This document shows positions 1-9,187 of a stretch of 64,000 bases of DNA, one piece after another. This DNA comes from Pseudomonas marincola (GTDB taxonomy: Bacteria > Pseudomonadota > Gammaproteobacteria > Pseudomonadales > Pseudomonadaceae): assembly GCF_900116605.1 (NCBI RefSeq), contig NZ_FPBC01000001.1:806001-870000 (forward strand). Direction: 5' to 3'. Position 1 is the first letter of the stretch. Every line of letters begins with the position of its first letter. The notes under the pieces were generated by a model that did not search any database, was not told where the DNA came from, and saw only the letters and a program-made list of their open reading frames with translations. The translations under genes were made by a program, and so were the position numbers.

Positions 1-946
1 CCACGTCGACCAAATCCGCCACCACAGACGATGCAGTTGGCTCCATACCGGCGCCAGCGCCGTAGTACAGGGTTGAACCAACAGCGTCACCGTTAACCAT
101 CACGGCGTTCATTACGCCGTTGACGTTGGCGATCAGGCGATCAGCCGGGATCAATGTCGGGTGAACGCGCAATTCAATGCCCGCGTCAGTGCGGCGAGCC
201 ACACCCAGATGCTTGATGCGATAACCCAGCGCGTCAGCGTAGTTGACGTCTGCCGAGGTCAGCTTGGTGATGCCCTCGGTGTAGGCCTTGTCAAACTGCA
301 GCGGCACACCAAAGGCGATGGACGCCAGAATGGTCAGCTTGTGCGCCGCGTCGATGCCTTCAACGTCGAAGGTTGGGTCTGCTTCGGCATAACCCAGCGC
401 CTGCGCCTCTGCGAGCACGTCTTCGAAGGTACGGCCCTTCTCGCGCATTTCGCTGAGAATGAAGTTGCCGGTGCCGTTGATGATGCCCGCCAGCCAGTTG
501 ATACGGTTGGCAGCGAGGCCTTCGCGGATGGCCTTGATCACCGGGATGCCGCCAGCAACAGCAGCTTCGAATGCGACGATTACGCCCTTCTCGCGCGCTT
601 TGGCGAAGATCTCATTACCGTACACAGCAATCAGCGCCTTGTTGGCAGTGACCACGTGCTTGCCGTTCTCGATGGCCTTGAGCACCAGATCGCGGGCGAT
701 GGTGCTGCCACCAATCAACTCGATGACGATCTCGATTTCAGGGTTGTTGGCAACCTCGAATACATCGTTGGTAATCGCAGTGCCGGTTGTATCGCATTGT
801 GGGTTGGCTGAACGCTGCGCAATCTGCGCCACTTCAATACCACGCCCAGCGCGCCGCGCAATTTCTTCGGCGTTACGCTTGAGCACGTTAAATGTACCGC
901 CACCGACAGTACCTAATCCACAGATGCCTACTTTGACCGGTTTCAC
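1..946 (-). CDS. hom: Homoserine dehydrogenase, 3' end beyond window
   Basis: Reduces aspartate semialdehyde to homoserine with NAD(P)H, the branch point towards threonine and methionine; cytoplasmic. The translation opens with MKPVKVGICGLGTVGGGT, a Rossmann GxGxxG motif at residues 10-15, followed by the family core with ANKALIA and the substrate-site stretch GIINGTGNFILSEM. About 315 residues are visible; the C-terminal part, including the expected ACT domain, lies left of base 1. The start is a GTG at 946, supported by GGGAGT about six bases upstream; no in-frame ATG fits better. It lies 134 bases downstream of dsbC in the same direction. In Pseudomonas thrC normally follows, outside this window. 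Confidence 0.95.
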   Translation of the reverse strand, partial: MKPVKVGICGLGTVGGGTFNVLKRNAEEIARRAGRGIEVAQIAQRSANPQCDTTGTAITNDVFEVANNPEIEIVIELIGGSTIARDLVLKAIENGKHVVTANKALIAVYGNEIFAKAREKGVIVAFEAAVAGGIPVIKAIREGLAANRINWLAGIINGTGNFILSEMREKGRTFEDVLAEAQALGYAEADPTFDVEGIDAAHKLTILASIAFGVPLQFDKAYTEGITKLTSADVNYADALGYRIKHLGVARRTDAGIELRVHPTLIPADRLIANVNGVMNAVMVNGDAVGSTLYYGAGAGMEPTASSVVADLVDV

Positions 947-1080
947 ACTGAACTCCCATCAGTACTGCATAAAACGACCGACTGATAAGCCGGCCGCAGA
1001 AAATAGAGCCGCACATTACGAAGCGGCTGCTTATTAGTCAATCTACATGGGCGCCAAGCTGATCAGCGCCCTGCTGCATA

Positions 1081-1818
1081 TTACTTGGCGTTGAGGGCCA
1101 ATTCAGCCACTTGTGCTGCCGGCTGATAGCCGGGGATCAACTGGCCGTCTTCCAGAACGATTGCCGGCGTGCCGTTTACGCCCACCGACTGGCCAAGCAT
1201 GTACTGCTTGCTGACCGGGTTGCTGCACTTGGGTGCAGAGATATTCTGGCCTTCAACCATGGCGTCCATCGCCTTGGTGCGATCGGAAGAACACCACACA
1301 GCCTGCAATTGCTTGTCGCCAGCAGAGCCTGGCCCTTGACGCGGGAACGCCAGGTAACGTACTTCGACGCCGCGCTTATTCAACTCGGCCACTTCACCAT
1401 GCAGCTTGTGGCAATACGGGCACGTGGTATCGGTAAATACAGTGATGTGAGTTTTGGCTTCGCCCACCGCCGGGTACACGACCATTTCGGCGGTTGGAAT
1501 GCCATTGATGGTTTTGGCGATGCCGGTACGCTCGGCTTTCTCGGTCAGGTTGACCGGGGCGCCAGGCGTCATCTGAAACAGATTGCCCTGCATCAGAAAC
1601 TGACCATCGGGGCTGGCATACAGCACGCGACCGCCCTGCAGATGGACTTCATATAAGCCTTTTAACGGGCTGGCAGCAACGCTTTCGACCGGCACACCAA
1701 GCTGGATTGCCTCCAGTGACTTGCGGATAGCCTGCTCGGCATCATCGGCATGAGTGACAGTGCTCATGAGAGCCAGAACAGCGGTGGCAGCGGCAGCAAT
1801 AATTCGGGTTACGCGCAT
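1081..1818 (-). CDS. dsbC: Thiol:disulfide interchange protein DsbC
   Basis: Periplasmic disulfide isomerase/reductase that shuffles wrong disulfides in exported proteins and is kept reduced by DsbD. The 245-residue protein has a Sec signal peptide (residues 1-23, cleavage after THA), an N-terminal dimerisation domain and a thioredoxin-fold domain with the active site CPYC at 133-136. The cis-proline loop GTP is at 216-218, and the second structural cysteine pair (Cys176, Cys198) expected of DsbC is present. A longer in-frame start at 1842 exists, but AGGAG lies five bases before the ATG at 1818 and the signal peptide begins there. It follows xerD after a terminator-like hairpin, so it probably has its own promoter. 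Confidence 0.96.
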   Translation of the reverse strand: MRVTRIIAAAATAVLALMSTVTHADDAEQAIRKSLEAIQLGVPVESVAASPLKGLYEVHLQGGRVLYASPDGQFLMQGNLFQMTPGAPVNLTEKAERTGIAKTINGIPTAEMVVYPAVGEAKTHITVFTDTTCPYCHKLHGEVAELNKRGVEVRYLAFPRQGPGSAGDKQLQAVWCSSDRTKAMDAMVEGQNISAPKCSNPVSKQYMLGQSVGVNGTPAIVLEDGQLIPGYQPAAQVAELALNAK

Positions 1819-1939
1819 GGGTACTCCTGTCGAGCAGCGCAATCTTTAGGGTCGTTGAGACTACCATAACGGGCCGAAAAGGCCGACTCTGAGACGCACT
1901 TCTGGCGCCATCCTATGCATGAGTGGTGCGTTAATCGGC

Positions 1940-1966
1940 AAAACTGCAGCATTGTCCTGCAGTTTT
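1940..1966 (-). terminator. Bidirectional-type intrinsic terminator after xerD
   Basis: A perfect 10-base inverted repeat (AAAACTGCAG at 1940-1949, CTGCAGTTTT at 1957-1966, loop of 7) provides a stem and a T-run in either direction. It lies just downstream of the xerD stop and upstream of dsbC, so it should limit read-through between them. Confidence 0.7.
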
Positions 1967-1990
1967 ATCAGCCAGTCGCAGAGAACTGCC

Positions 1991-2887
1991 CTAGCCGCGC
2001 GGGTGATGCTTGCCGTGCAACTCCTGCAACCGTGCTCGGGCGATATGGGTATAAATTTGCGTGGTGGATAAATCACTGTGGCCGAGCAGCATCTGCACCA
2101 CCCGCAAATCTGCGCCGTGGTTGAGCAGGTGCGTGGCGAAGGCGTGACGCAAGGTGTGCGGCGACAGTGACTTGGCAATCCCGGCGACCTTGGCCTGATG
2201 CTTGATGCGGTGCCAGAAGGTCTGGCGCGTCATCTGTTCGCCGCGCAAACTGGGGAACAACACGTTGCTCGGTTTGCCATCAAGCAAAAAGGGCCGAGCC
2301 TCTTTGCTGTAGCGCTCTATCCAGGCAATCGCCTCCTCACCCAGCGGCACTAACCGCTCTTTGCTGCCCTTGCCGAATACACGCAACACGCCCTGGCGCA
2401 GATTGACTTGCTCCAGGGTTAGACCAATCAGCTCGCTCACCCGCAGCCCGCACGCGTAAAGCACTTCGAGCATGGCGCGATCACGCAGGCCAATCGGGTC
2501 ATCCAGCTCAGGCGCGGCGAGCAAGGCCTCAACATCCGCCTCGGACAGCGATTTAGGCAGCGGCCGGCCTAACTGAGGCATATCGACCTGCAGGGTTGGG
2601 TCGAGCTCTATCACCCCTTCGCGCACCAGATAGCGATAGAAGCCGCGCGCGCCGGAGAGGAAGCGCGCAGTTGAGCGCGCCTTGTAACCTTCATTTAATC
2701 GCCAGGCCAAGTGGTCAAGTAACGCTTCACGACCCACACTGATCAGGTCGAGATCACGCGTATGCAGCCACGCATGGAAATGCTCAAGATCACTGCGATA
2801 GGCATCGCGAGTGTGCTCACTCAGGCCTTTTTCAAACCAGAGTGCTTCGAGGAATCGTTCTATGTGCGGATGTTCTAGCGTTGCCAT
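1991..2887 (-). CDS. xerD: Tyrosine recombinase XerD
   Basis: Site-specific recombinase that acts with XerC at dif to resolve chromosome dimers under FtsK control. The 298-residue length matches the family. The N-terminal SAM-like DNA-binding domain covers roughly residues 1-105. The catalytic domain shows the full active-site set: Arg149 in CGLRVSEL, Lys173 in GKGSKERLV, His244 and Arg247 in SPHTLRHAFATH, His270 in LGHSDLST and the nucleophile Tyr279 in TTQIYTHI. The xerD-dsbC-hom order is the usual Pseudomonas arrangement, which argues for XerD rather than XerC. The ribosome-binding site is weak. The gene is complete. Confidence 0.96.
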   Translation of the reverse strand: MATLEHPHIERFLEALWFEKGLSEHTRDAYRSDLEHFHAWLHTRDLDLISVGREALLDHLAWRLNEGYKARSTARFLSGARGFYRYLVREGVIELDPTLQVDMPQLGRPLPKSLSEADVEALLAAPELDDPIGLRDRAMLEVLYACGLRVSELIGLTLEQVNLRQGVLRVFGKGSKERLVPLGEEAIAWIERYSKEARPFLLDGKPSNVLFPSLRGEQMTRQTFWHRIKHQAKVAGIAKSLSPHTLRHAFATHLLNHGADLRVVQMLLGHSDLSTTQIYTHIARARLQELHGKHHPRG

Positions 2888-2993
2888 TGAATACTGCTTT
2901 AATGTTGCGACCTAAAGAAGCCACCGGCATTTGCGAAGTGGCTGCAACAGTCTTCCACAGCGCAATCAGCATCACCAGCGACAAGGAGTCATG

Positions 2994-4829
2994 ATGGACG
3001 AAACAAAGATTATGTTCGCAATCGGCGGCATTGGTGCAGCAGCGCTGGCAAGTCAGTGGCTGGCTTGGCGACTGCGCTTGCCGGCGATTCTATTTCTGCT
3101 GCTCAGCGGGCTTCTGGCCGGCCCGTTACTCGGCCTGCTCGATCCCGAAGCACTGTTTGGACCACTGCTGTTCCCAATGGTGTCACTGGCCGTCGCACTG
3201 ATTCTGTTCGAAGGCAGCCTGACCCTGCATTTATCCGAATGGAAAGAGATCGGCACCGTGGTTCACCGACTGGTGACATGGGGCGCAATGATCACCTGGG
3301 CGGTGATTGCCTGTGCCACGCATTACCTGCTCGATTTCAGCTGGGAACTGGCGCTGCTGTTCGGCACCCTGACACTGGTGACAGGGCCAACTGTGATTGT
3401 GCCGATGCTGCGCGTGGTACGCCCGAAAGCCTCGATTGCCAACATTCTGCGCTGGGAAGGCATTGTGATCGACCCGATTGGCGCGTTACTCGCCGTTGTG
3501 GTGTTCAGCTTTATCGTCAGCCAGGATGGCGGCAGCCCGTTTGGCGCCAGCATGATCACCTTTGCCATGGTCATCGGCACGGGCGCGCTGCTCGGTGCGG
3601 TTGGCGGCTGGCTGTTCGGTCAGGTGCTGAAACGCCACTGGTTGCCTGAATACCTGCAAAACCTGGCGTCATTGGCTGCTGTGCTGGGGATTTTCATCGG
3701 TTCCAACACCCTGGTGCATGAATCCGGTCTGCTGGCGGTCACGGTGATGGGCATGTGGCTGGCCAACATGCGCGGCGTCGACGTTAAACAGATATTGCAC
3801 TTCAAGGAGAACCTCAGCGTTCTGCTGATCTCCGGCCTGTTCATCATTCTGGCAGCGCGTCTGGACCTCAACGCGCTAATCGCCCTGGGTCCGGTAACCC
3901 TCGTTCTGCTGGCCATCATCCAGCTCGTTGCACGCCCATTGAGCGTGTTCGTCTGCACGCTTGGCTCCAGCCTTAACTGGCGCGAGCGCAGCCTGCTGGC
4001 ATGGATTGCGCCACGCGGGATTGTCGCTGCGGCGGTTTCGGCAATCTTCGCCCTGCGCTTGCAAGAGTATGGCTACGAGCAAGCAGTGCTTCTGGTTCCG
4101 CTGACCTTTCTGGTGATTATCGGCACAGTAGTTCTGCAGAGCGCCACGGCACGCCCGCTGGCGCAATTGCTCAAGGTTGCAGAGCCGGCGCCGAGCGGCT
4201 TCCTGATTGTCGGTGCCAACCCGGTCGCCCGCGCCATCGGCAAGGCCCTGACCAAGCTCGACACCCGCGTATTGCTGACCGACTCCAGCTGGGAAAACAC
4301 CCGTGCAGCGCGCATGGATAATCTGCCCACCTACTTCGGTAACCCGACATCACAGCACGCCGAAGCGCACCTGGATCTGGTCGGCCTCGGTCACATGCTG
4401 GCACTGTCGCCGTCGAGTGAACTCAACGCGCTGGCCTGCATGCACTATCGCCATGACTTCCCGGCCAAGCGTCGCTTCACCCTGCCAAGTGGCAATGAAA
4501 GCCGTCGCAGTGACAAGCATCGCAGCAGTGATGGTGTGCGTGGCCGGTGCCTTGGCAGCGAGCCGCTGAGCTTCCCGCAGTTCGCCAGTCGCCTGAGCAA
4601 GGGCGCCGAAATCCGCACGACCACGCTCACCGAAACATTCGGCTGGAGTGAGTATCAGAAGCTTTATGGCGACAAGGCCGTGGTTATTCTGGCCCGCGAC
4701 CCGAAAGGCTGGATCCACGTGGCCACCCAGCCACTGGACTTCGCGCCCGGCCCGGACTGGAGCCTGATCGCGTTGATTGAAGAAGAGCCGGCCGAGACCG
4801 CCTCCGCCGCGGTAGCTTCAGGCAAATGA
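2994..4829 (+). CDS. Cation:proton antiporter, CPA1/NhaP type, with NAD-binding-like C terminus
   Basis: Probable inner-membrane Na+(K+)/H+ exchanger of about 611 residues. The first ~400 residues form around 12 hydrophobic segments with family motifs LILFEGSLTL, LVTGPTVIVPML, EGIVIDPIGA (containing the likely ion-binding Asp) and WIAPRGIVAAA. A TrkA-N-like domain follows (FLIVGANPVARAIGKAL, a Rossmann-like stretch near residue 410), then a short C-terminal domain. Two adjacent ATGs are possible (2991 and 2994); AAGGAG at 2983-2988 is five bases from the second and only two from the first, so 2994 is preferred. It is transcribed away from xerD. The ion specificity cannot be read from the sequence. 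Confidence 0.9.
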   Translation: MDETKIMFAIGGIGAAALASQWLAWRLRLPAILFLLLSGLLAGPLLGLLDPEALFGPLLFPMVSLAVALILFEGSLTLHLSEWKEIGTVVHRLVTWGAMITWAVIACATHYLLDFSWELALLFGTLTLVTGPTVIVPMLRVVRPKASIANILRWEGIVIDPIGALLAVVVFSFIVSQDGGSPFGASMITFAMVIGTGALLGAVGGWLFGQVLKRHWLPEYLQNLASLAAVLGIFIGSNTLVHESGLLAVTVMGMWLANMRGVDVKQILHFKENLSVLLISGLFIILAARLDLNALIALGPVTLVLLAIIQLVARPLSVFVCTLGSSLNWRERSLLAWIAPRGIVAAAVSAIFALRLQEYGYEQAVLLVPLTFLVIIGTVVLQSATARPLAQLLKVAEPAPSGFLIVGANPVARAIGKALTKLDTRVLLTDSSWENTRAARMDNLPTYFGNPTSQHAEAHLDLVGLGHMLALSPSSELNALACMHYRHDFPAKRRFTLPSGNESRRSDKHRSSDGVRGRCLGSEPLSFPQFASRLSKGAEIRTTTLTETFGWSEYQKLYGDKAVVILARDPKGWIHVATQPLDFAPGPDWSLIALIEEEPAETASAAVASGK

Positions 4830-4847
4830 AGCAAGTGTGAGGGGTTA

Positions 4848-4877
4848 CTGACGCAGGCTCTCTCGGACCTGCGTCAG
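4848..4877. terminator. Inverted repeat between convergent genes, possible terminator
   Basis: CTGACGCAGG (4848-4857) pairs perfectly with CCTGCGTCAG (4868-4877) around a ten-base loop. It sits exactly between the convergent antiporter and thioesterase genes. There is no clear T-run on either side, so termination efficiency is uncertain. Confidence 0.5.
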
Positions 4878-4884
4878 GGTTCAC

Positions 4885-5301
4885 TCAGTTAGCAGGAAAG
4901 TCCGGCAATACCGGGATCGGCGTCTTCTCGTCATCAATGGCAACGAAGCTGAAAACGCCATGGATCGCGCGCTCGCGACTGTCACAGCTCATGCTCTCGA
5001 CAAACACTTCAACCTCGACCTTGAGGCTGGTGTTGCCGACATGAATCACCCGCCCGACCAGCTCAACAATCGAACCTGCCGCAATCGCATGTTTGAAGTC
5101 GATGCGATCGGATGAAACGGTCACCAGCGGCAGGCGACAAAACCGCGTGGCCGCAATAAACGAAACCTCATCCATCCACGCCAGCGCCGTACCGCCGAAC
5201 AAGGTGTTGTGGTGATTGGTGGTCGGCGGAAATACCGCCTTAGCGACGCGGGTGGTGGACAGCTCTGTGCGGCGTTGGATTTCTTGCTCGCGAGGGGTCA
5301 T
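4885..5301 (-). CDS. Acyl-CoA thioesterase, hotdog fold (YciA/BACH type)
   Basis: Predicted to hydrolyse acyl-CoA to free acid and CoA. The 138-residue protein has the single hotdog-domain signature of this group: NHHNTLFGGTALAWMDEVSFIAA near the N terminus, with the conserved Asn/His and the Asp of the WMDE helix, and then SDRIDFKHAI. The acyl chain-length preference cannot be inferred. The ATG at 5301 is preferred over an upstream in-frame TTG at 5310, because AGG lies nine bases before the ATG. It sits downstream of the rplS terminator and probably has its own promoter within 5302-5435. Confidence 0.85.
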   Translation of the reverse strand: MTPREQEIQRRTELSTTRVAKAVFPPTTNHHNTLFGGTALAWMDEVSFIAATRFCRLPLVTVSSDRIDFKHAIAAGSIVELVGRVIHVGNTSLKVEVEVFVESMSCDSRERAIHGVFSFVAIDDEKTPIPVLPDFPAN

Positions 5302-5435
5302 GCAATGCAACCTATTTTGAATCGGGGAAAGCCACTGAGCCGGAAGATACGGGTCAGTGGCAGATACTTGAGCACCGCCCTGCTGCTCAGAGAAGACGGG
5401 CAGTTACGCTGAATAAAATCAGGATTACAGAAACG

Positions 5436-5464
5436 AAAAAGGCAGCCCGAGGGCTGCCTTTTTT
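5436..5464 (-). terminator. Intrinsic terminator of the rpsP-rimM-trmD-rplS operon
   Basis: The stem GGCAGCCC (5441-5448) / GGGCTGCC (5451-5458) is flanked by an A-run on the left and a T-run on the right, giving a strong hairpin followed by U-rich RNA. On the minus strand it lies 15 bases past the rplS stop. Confidence 0.85.
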
Positions 5465-5478
5465 CAGAGAAAAATGTC

Positions 5479-5829
5479 TTACGACAGTTTTTCCTTGATG
5501 CGAGCTGCTTTACCAGACAGGTCACGGAGGTAGTAAAGCTTGGCTTTACGCACGTCACCGCGACGCTTAACAGCCAGGCTGTCTACCAGCGGGCTGTAAG
5601 TCTGGAAGGTACGCTCAACGCCTACACCGTTGGAGATTTTACGAACAGTGAAAGCACTGTTCACGCCACGGTTACGCTTGGCGATTACGACGCCTTCGAA
5701 AGCCTGCAGACGCTGACGATCGCCTTCCTTAACTTTAACCTGAACGACTACGGTGTCGCCCGGTGCAAAGGTAGGGATCTCTTTGGTCATCTGTTCAGCT
5801 TCGAGCTGAAGAATAATTTTGTTGGTCAT
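5479..5829 (-). CDS. rplS: 50S ribosomal protein L19
   Basis: Component of the large ribosomal subunit near the interface with 30S. The 116 residues align throughout with Pseudomonas L19 as remembered: [14 protein letters not shown] at the start, [32 protein letters not shown], then [16 protein letters not shown] near the end. AGGAG stands seven bases before the ATG. It is the last gene of the rpsP-rimM-trmD-rplS operon, 42 bases after trmD, and is followed by a strong terminator. Confidence 0.98.
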   Translation of the reverse strand: MTNKIILQLEAEQMTKEIPTFAPGDTVVVQVKVKEGDRQRLQAFEGVVIAKRNRGVNSAFTVRKISNGVGVERTFQTYSPLVDSLAVKRRGDVRKAKLYYLRDLSGKAARIKEKLS

Positions 5830-5871
5830 GCTGCGCTCCTAAGACAAGCGGTCTGGCTTGTCATCGATACA

Positions 5872-6624
5872 TTAACTATCGTCCCGCTGGCGGATGTATT
5901 CCTCCAGCAGCTTTTTCTCTTCCCCAGAAAGCGAGCGGCTATCCAGAAGATCGACGCGTCGTTCGTGAGTCCTACCAAGGGACTGCTGCAAACGCCAGCG
6001 CCGGATGTGCTCGTGGTTACCGCTAAGCAGTACCTCAGGAACACGCTTATCCGCATACACCTCCGGGCGGGTGTAATGCGGGCAGTCGAGTAGACCATCC
6101 GTAAAGGAGTCTTCCTCGGCCGAACCTGCATGACCTAATGCACCAGGCAAAAGGCGCGTTACCGCATCGATCAGAACCATGGCCGGCAGCTCACCGCCAG
6201 ACAGGACGTAATCCCCAATCGACCATTCTTCATCAACATGCGCCTCAATAAAGCGCTCATCGATGCCTTCGTAGCGACCTGCGATGAGGATCAAAGCCTC
6301 TTCGTTTGCCAGTTCGCGTACTGCTGACTGAGTCAGCTGGCGACCCTGCGGCGAAAGGTAAATCACCTTCGCTTTTTCACCTGCGGCTTGCTTGGCATCG
6401 AGCAAAGCATCCTCAAGCGGCTTGATCTTCATCACCATGCCAGGACCTCCACCAAAAGGTCGGTCATCAACAGTGTGATGACGATCTGTGGTGTAGCTCC
6501 GCGGATTCCAACAATTGAGCTGCAAGAGCTGTTGTTTCACCGCACGGCTGGTAATGCCATATTCGCTGATAGCAGCAAACATTTCCGGGAACAGCGTAAT
6601 GACTTCAACGCGCAGGCTAGGCAT
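5872..6624 (-). CDS. trmD: tRNA (guanine-N1-)-methyltransferase TrmD
   Basis: Methylates G37 next to the anticodon using S-adenosylmethionine, preventing +1 frameshifting. The 250-residue protein carries the SPOUT trefoil-knot features: LFPEMF near the N terminus, [32 protein letters not shown] and the SAM-binding [19 protein letters not shown]. The conserved Asp expected in the [20 protein letters not shown] region is present. It begins five bases after the rimM stop, consistent with tight operon coupling. Confidence 0.98.
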   Translation of the reverse strand: MPSLRVEVITLFPEMFAAISEYGITSRAVKQQLLQLNCWNPRSYTTDRHHTVDDRPFGGGPGMVMKIKPLEDALLDAKQAAGEKAKVIYLSPQGRQLTQSAVRELANEEALILIAGRYEGIDERFIEAHVDEEWSIGDYVLSGGELPAMVLIDAVTRLLPGALGHAGSAEEDSFTDGLLDCPHYTRPEVYADKRVPEVLLSGNHEHIRRWRLQQSLGRTHERRVDLLDSRSLSGEEKKLLEEYIRQRDDS

Positions 6625-6629
6625 GTCGC

Positions 6630-7166
6630 TTAGAAGTCCGCATCCCAGTCAACTTGCATCTCGCCAGCACTCAGATCTACCGACAACACGCACTGCTCTG
6701 TATAGGGCAGCAAGCGTTCACGATCATCCAGGCTGCCTGTACAAGGCCTGACCACTATCACATCGTTGGCGCCGGTCTCGAACAGATGATCAACCTTGCC
6801 GAGCAATTGCCCTGCCTGATCGATAACCTTAAGACCTTCCAACTGATACCAGTAAAACTCGTCATCGCTCAGTTCTGGCAGTTCGCTGCGGGCTACGCAG
6901 ATCTCGAAACCGGCGTAAGTACGCGCCACTTCACGATCATCGAGACCCTTCAACTTCGCTACCAGGACCTTGCCTTGCAAGCGTCCACTGGCCACTTCAA
7001 CCTGCTTTACCTCGTTGTCACGCCTAAGCGTCCAACGGCGGTAATCAAGCACATTACTGATCGGGTCGGTAAAGGAATAAACCTTCACGTCGCCTTTCAC
7101 GCCATGTACCGAAACGATCTTACCGAGTACAACGAGGTCCTCGGCGGTAGCTGGCGTCGTGCTCAT
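6630..7166 (-). CDS. rimM: 16S rRNA processing factor RimM
   Basis: Assembly factor for the 30S head domain that binds S19 and helps mature 16S rRNA. The 178 residues contain the N-terminal RimM barrel ([20 protein letters not shown]) and a C-terminal PRC-barrel ([32 protein letters not shown]). Both domains are intact and the length is normal. It starts six bases after the rpsP stop and ends five before trmD. Confidence 0.97.
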   Translation of the reverse strand: MSTTPATAEDLVVLGKIVSVHGVKGDVKVYSFTDPISNVLDYRRWTLRRDNEVKQVEVASGRLQGKVLVAKLKGLDDREVARTYAGFEICVARSELPELSDDEFYWYQLEGLKVIDQAGQLLGKVDHLFETGANDVIVVRPCTGSLDDRERLLPYTEQCVLSVDLSAGEMQVDWDADF

Positions 7167-7172
7167 AAATAC

Positions 7173-7424
7173 TTAGGCTGCAGCCTGAGCATTTACCTTC
7201 AGCAGCTGAGCAACGCGCTCAGACGGCTGTGCACCCTGGCTCAGCCAGTAAGTAACACGCTCTTGGTTAACAGACAGCTTGATTTCGTTACCCGAAGCAA
7301 CCGGGTTGAAGAAACCAACACGCTCAACGAAACGACCGTCGCGCGCATTGCGGCTGTTGGTCACGGTGAGGTGGTAAAATGGGCGCTTTTTAGAGCCGCC
7401 ACGGGCTAGACGGATGGTTACCAT
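7173..7424 (-). CDS. rpsP: 30S ribosomal protein S16
   Basis: Small ribosomal subunit protein needed for 16S folding. The 83-residue product begins [19 protein letters not shown] and matches the usual Pseudomonas length. A longer in-frame start at 7478 is rejected because the conserved N terminus starts at 7424 and AGGA lies upstream of it. It is the first gene of the rpsP-rimM-trmD-rplS operon, with a readable promoter at 7498-7525. Confidence 0.98.
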   Translation of the reverse strand: MVTIRLARGGSKKRPFYHLTVTNSRNARDGRFVERVGFFNPVASGNEIKLSVNQERVTYWLSQGAQPSERVAQLLKVNAQAAA

Positions 7425-7497
7425 TAAACTTCGTTCCTGTAGTCGGTGCTGCAAAAAAGAAATGCAAGCATAGGGCACTAGGCCCGAAAGGCCGCAT

Positions 7498-7525
7498 ATT
7501 CTAAGGATTATCCGGATTTTTGCAA
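7498..7525 (-). promoter_or_regulatory. Sigma70-type promoter of rpsP operon
   Basis: On the minus strand TTGCAA (7525-7520) and TAGAAT (7503-7498) are separated by 16 bases. Transcription would begin near 7491, leaving a leader of about 65 bases. A small hairpin (GGCC-CGAAA-GGCC) lies just after the predicted start. Assigned by inspection only. Confidence 0.6.
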
Positions 7526-7607
7526 ATAACTTTTTGCCCCCGCCGGTCGGGGTACTGGCCTGTCATGCCTGACAGGCTATTCAAACCTTCTGGTTTATTT
7601 GGCTAAA

Positions 7608-7627
7608 CAGCCCATTTTAGCGGGCTG
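7608..7627 (-). terminator. Probable terminator of ffh
   Basis: CAGCCC (7608-7613) pairs with GGGCTG (7622-7627) around an eight-base loop, and is followed on the minus strand by TTTAG. It lies 24 bases after the ffh stop. The stem is short and the T-run weak. Confidence 0.45.
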
Positions 7628-7650
7628 CAGGCCTGAACCAAGAGACTGAA

Positions 7651-9030
7651 TTACAGCTTGGGCATCCCGCCGCCACCCGGCAACATTCCACCCATACCAC
7701 GCATCATTTTCGCCATGCCGCCTTTAGCGGTGAATTTCTTCATCATTTTCTGCATCTGCTTGTGCTGTTTGATCAGCCGGCCGATGTCTTGAACCTGAGT
7801 TCCGGAACCCATGGCGATGCGGCGTTTGCGCGAACCACTGATAATTTCAGGGTCACGGCGCTCGCCCGGCGTCATCGAGTTGATGATCGCCTCCATTTGT
7901 TTGAATTGCTTTTCAGCAGCGCCCTGGGCATTGCCCATCTGCGCCGGATTCATGCCGCCCATTTGCGGCAGTTTATCCATCAGGCCGCCAAGGCCGCCCA
8001 TGTTCTTCATCTGTTGCAGCTGATCACGGAAGTCTTCGAGGTCGAAGCCCTTGCCCTTCTTCAGTTTCTTGGTGAGCTTGTCGGCCTTTTCACGGTCGAT
8101 TGTCTGCTCGGCCTGTTCGATCAGGCTGAGTACGTCACCCATACCCAGAATGCGCGATGCAATACGATCCGGGTGGAATGGCTCAAGGGCGTCGGATTTC
8201 TCGCCCATACCAATAAACTTGATTGGCTTGCCGGTCACATGGCGCACGGACAACGCCGCACCACCACGCGCATCACCGTCGACCTTGGTCAGCACAACAC
8301 CGGTCAGCGGCAGCGCATCAGCGAAGGCCTTGGCCGTAGCAGCGGCGTCCTGACCGGTCATGGCGTCAACCACGAACAGTGTCTCGGCAGGTTTCACTGC
8401 CTGATGCAGGGCCTGGATCTCCGCCATCATCTCGGCATCAATGGCCAGACGACCTGCGGTATCGACCAGCACTACATCGATGTACTTGAGCTTGGCTTCG
8501 GCAATCGCTGCCTGCGCAATCGCCACCGGCTTCTGGCTGATGTCCGACGGGAAGAAGGTAACGCCCACTTCACCGGCCAGGGTCTCAAGCTGCTTGATCG
8601 CGGCAGGACGATAAACGTCCGCAGAAACCACCAGCACCGATTTCTTCTTACGTTCTTTAAGAAACTTCGCCAGCTTGCCGACAGTGGTGGTTTTACCCGC
8701 ACCCTGCAGACCCGCCATCAAAACGACGGCTGGTGGCGTGACACTTAGGGCCAGATCTTCGTTGGCGGCCCCCATGATCGACTCAAGCTCAGCCTGAACG
8801 ATCTTCACGAACGCCTGACCCGGGGTCAGACTTTTCGATACTTCGGTGCCGACCGCGCGATCACGAATGCGATTGACGAAGTCTTTAACCACCGGCAACG
8901 CAACGTCGGCTTCGAGCAACGCCATGCGCACTTCACGCAGGGTGTCCTTGATATTGTCTTCTGTCAGCTTGGCTTTGCCAGTGACATTTCGCAGCGTTAG
9001 CGAGAGGCGGTCAGTTAAATTTTCGAACAT
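7651..9030 (-). CDS. ffh: Signal recognition particle GTPase Ffh
   Basis: The protein part of SRP: it binds 4.5S RNA and signal sequences of nascent inner-membrane proteins and docks with FtsY. The 459 residues show the N-domain helices, the GTPase G1 motif GLQGAGKT at 107-114, DTAGRL, TKVDGDARGG, and a methionine-rich M domain with SGSRKRRIAMGSG in the RNA-binding helix and a GGM-rich tail. The start at 9030 (MFENLTDRLS) has AAAGGA upstream and is the conserved N terminus; an upstream in-frame extension to 9114 is not supported. It is divergent from the CcsA-like gene. Confidence 0.98.
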   Translation of the reverse strand: MFENLTDRLSLTLRNVTGKAKLTEDNIKDTLREVRMALLEADVALPVVKDFVNRIRDRAVGTEVSKSLTPGQAFVKIVQAELESIMGAANEDLALSVTPPAVVLMAGLQGAGKTTTVGKLAKFLKERKKKSVLVVSADVYRPAAIKQLETLAGEVGVTFFPSDISQKPVAIAQAAIAEAKLKYIDVVLVDTAGRLAIDAEMMAEIQALHQAVKPAETLFVVDAMTGQDAAATAKAFADALPLTGVVLTKVDGDARGGAALSVRHVTGKPIKFIGMGEKSDALEPFHPDRIASRILGMGDVLSLIEQAEQTIDREKADKLTKKLKKGKGFDLEDFRDQLQQMKNMGGLGGLMDKLPQMGGMNPAQMGNAQGAAEKQFKQMEAIINSMTPGERRDPEIISGSRKRRIAMGSGTQVQDIGRLIKQHKQMQKMMKKFTAKGGMAKMMRGMGGMLPGGGGMPKL

Positions 9031-9084
9031 GCTCGTTCCTTTCAGGTTCCGCTGAACCGAGGCTGGGCTTGCAACTAGCCGGCG

Positions 9085-9113
9085 ATTATAACCAACTGTC
9101 TGCAACACTGACA
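9085..9113 (-). promoter_or_regulatory. Possible ffh promoter
   Basis: A perfect TATAAT is read on the minus strand (9090-9085), about 55 bases before the ffh start. The -35 region about 17 bases upstream (near 9108-9113) is poor, so this rests mainly on the -10. Confidence 0.45.
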
Positions 9114-9187
9114 CCGCCAGTGGTCTTTCGTGAACGATCCTTTGTGTGCCACACTCAGCGCCTTTAGGGATTGTCCTAACAGGAATT

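Noticed and set aside
4490..4560. Suspected frameshift in the C-terminal region of the Na+/H+ antiporter (Arg/Ser-rich stretch)
   Set aside because: The frame stays open and resumes family-like sequence (ETFGWSEYQKLYG) to a normal end; the stretch is probably a variable linker.
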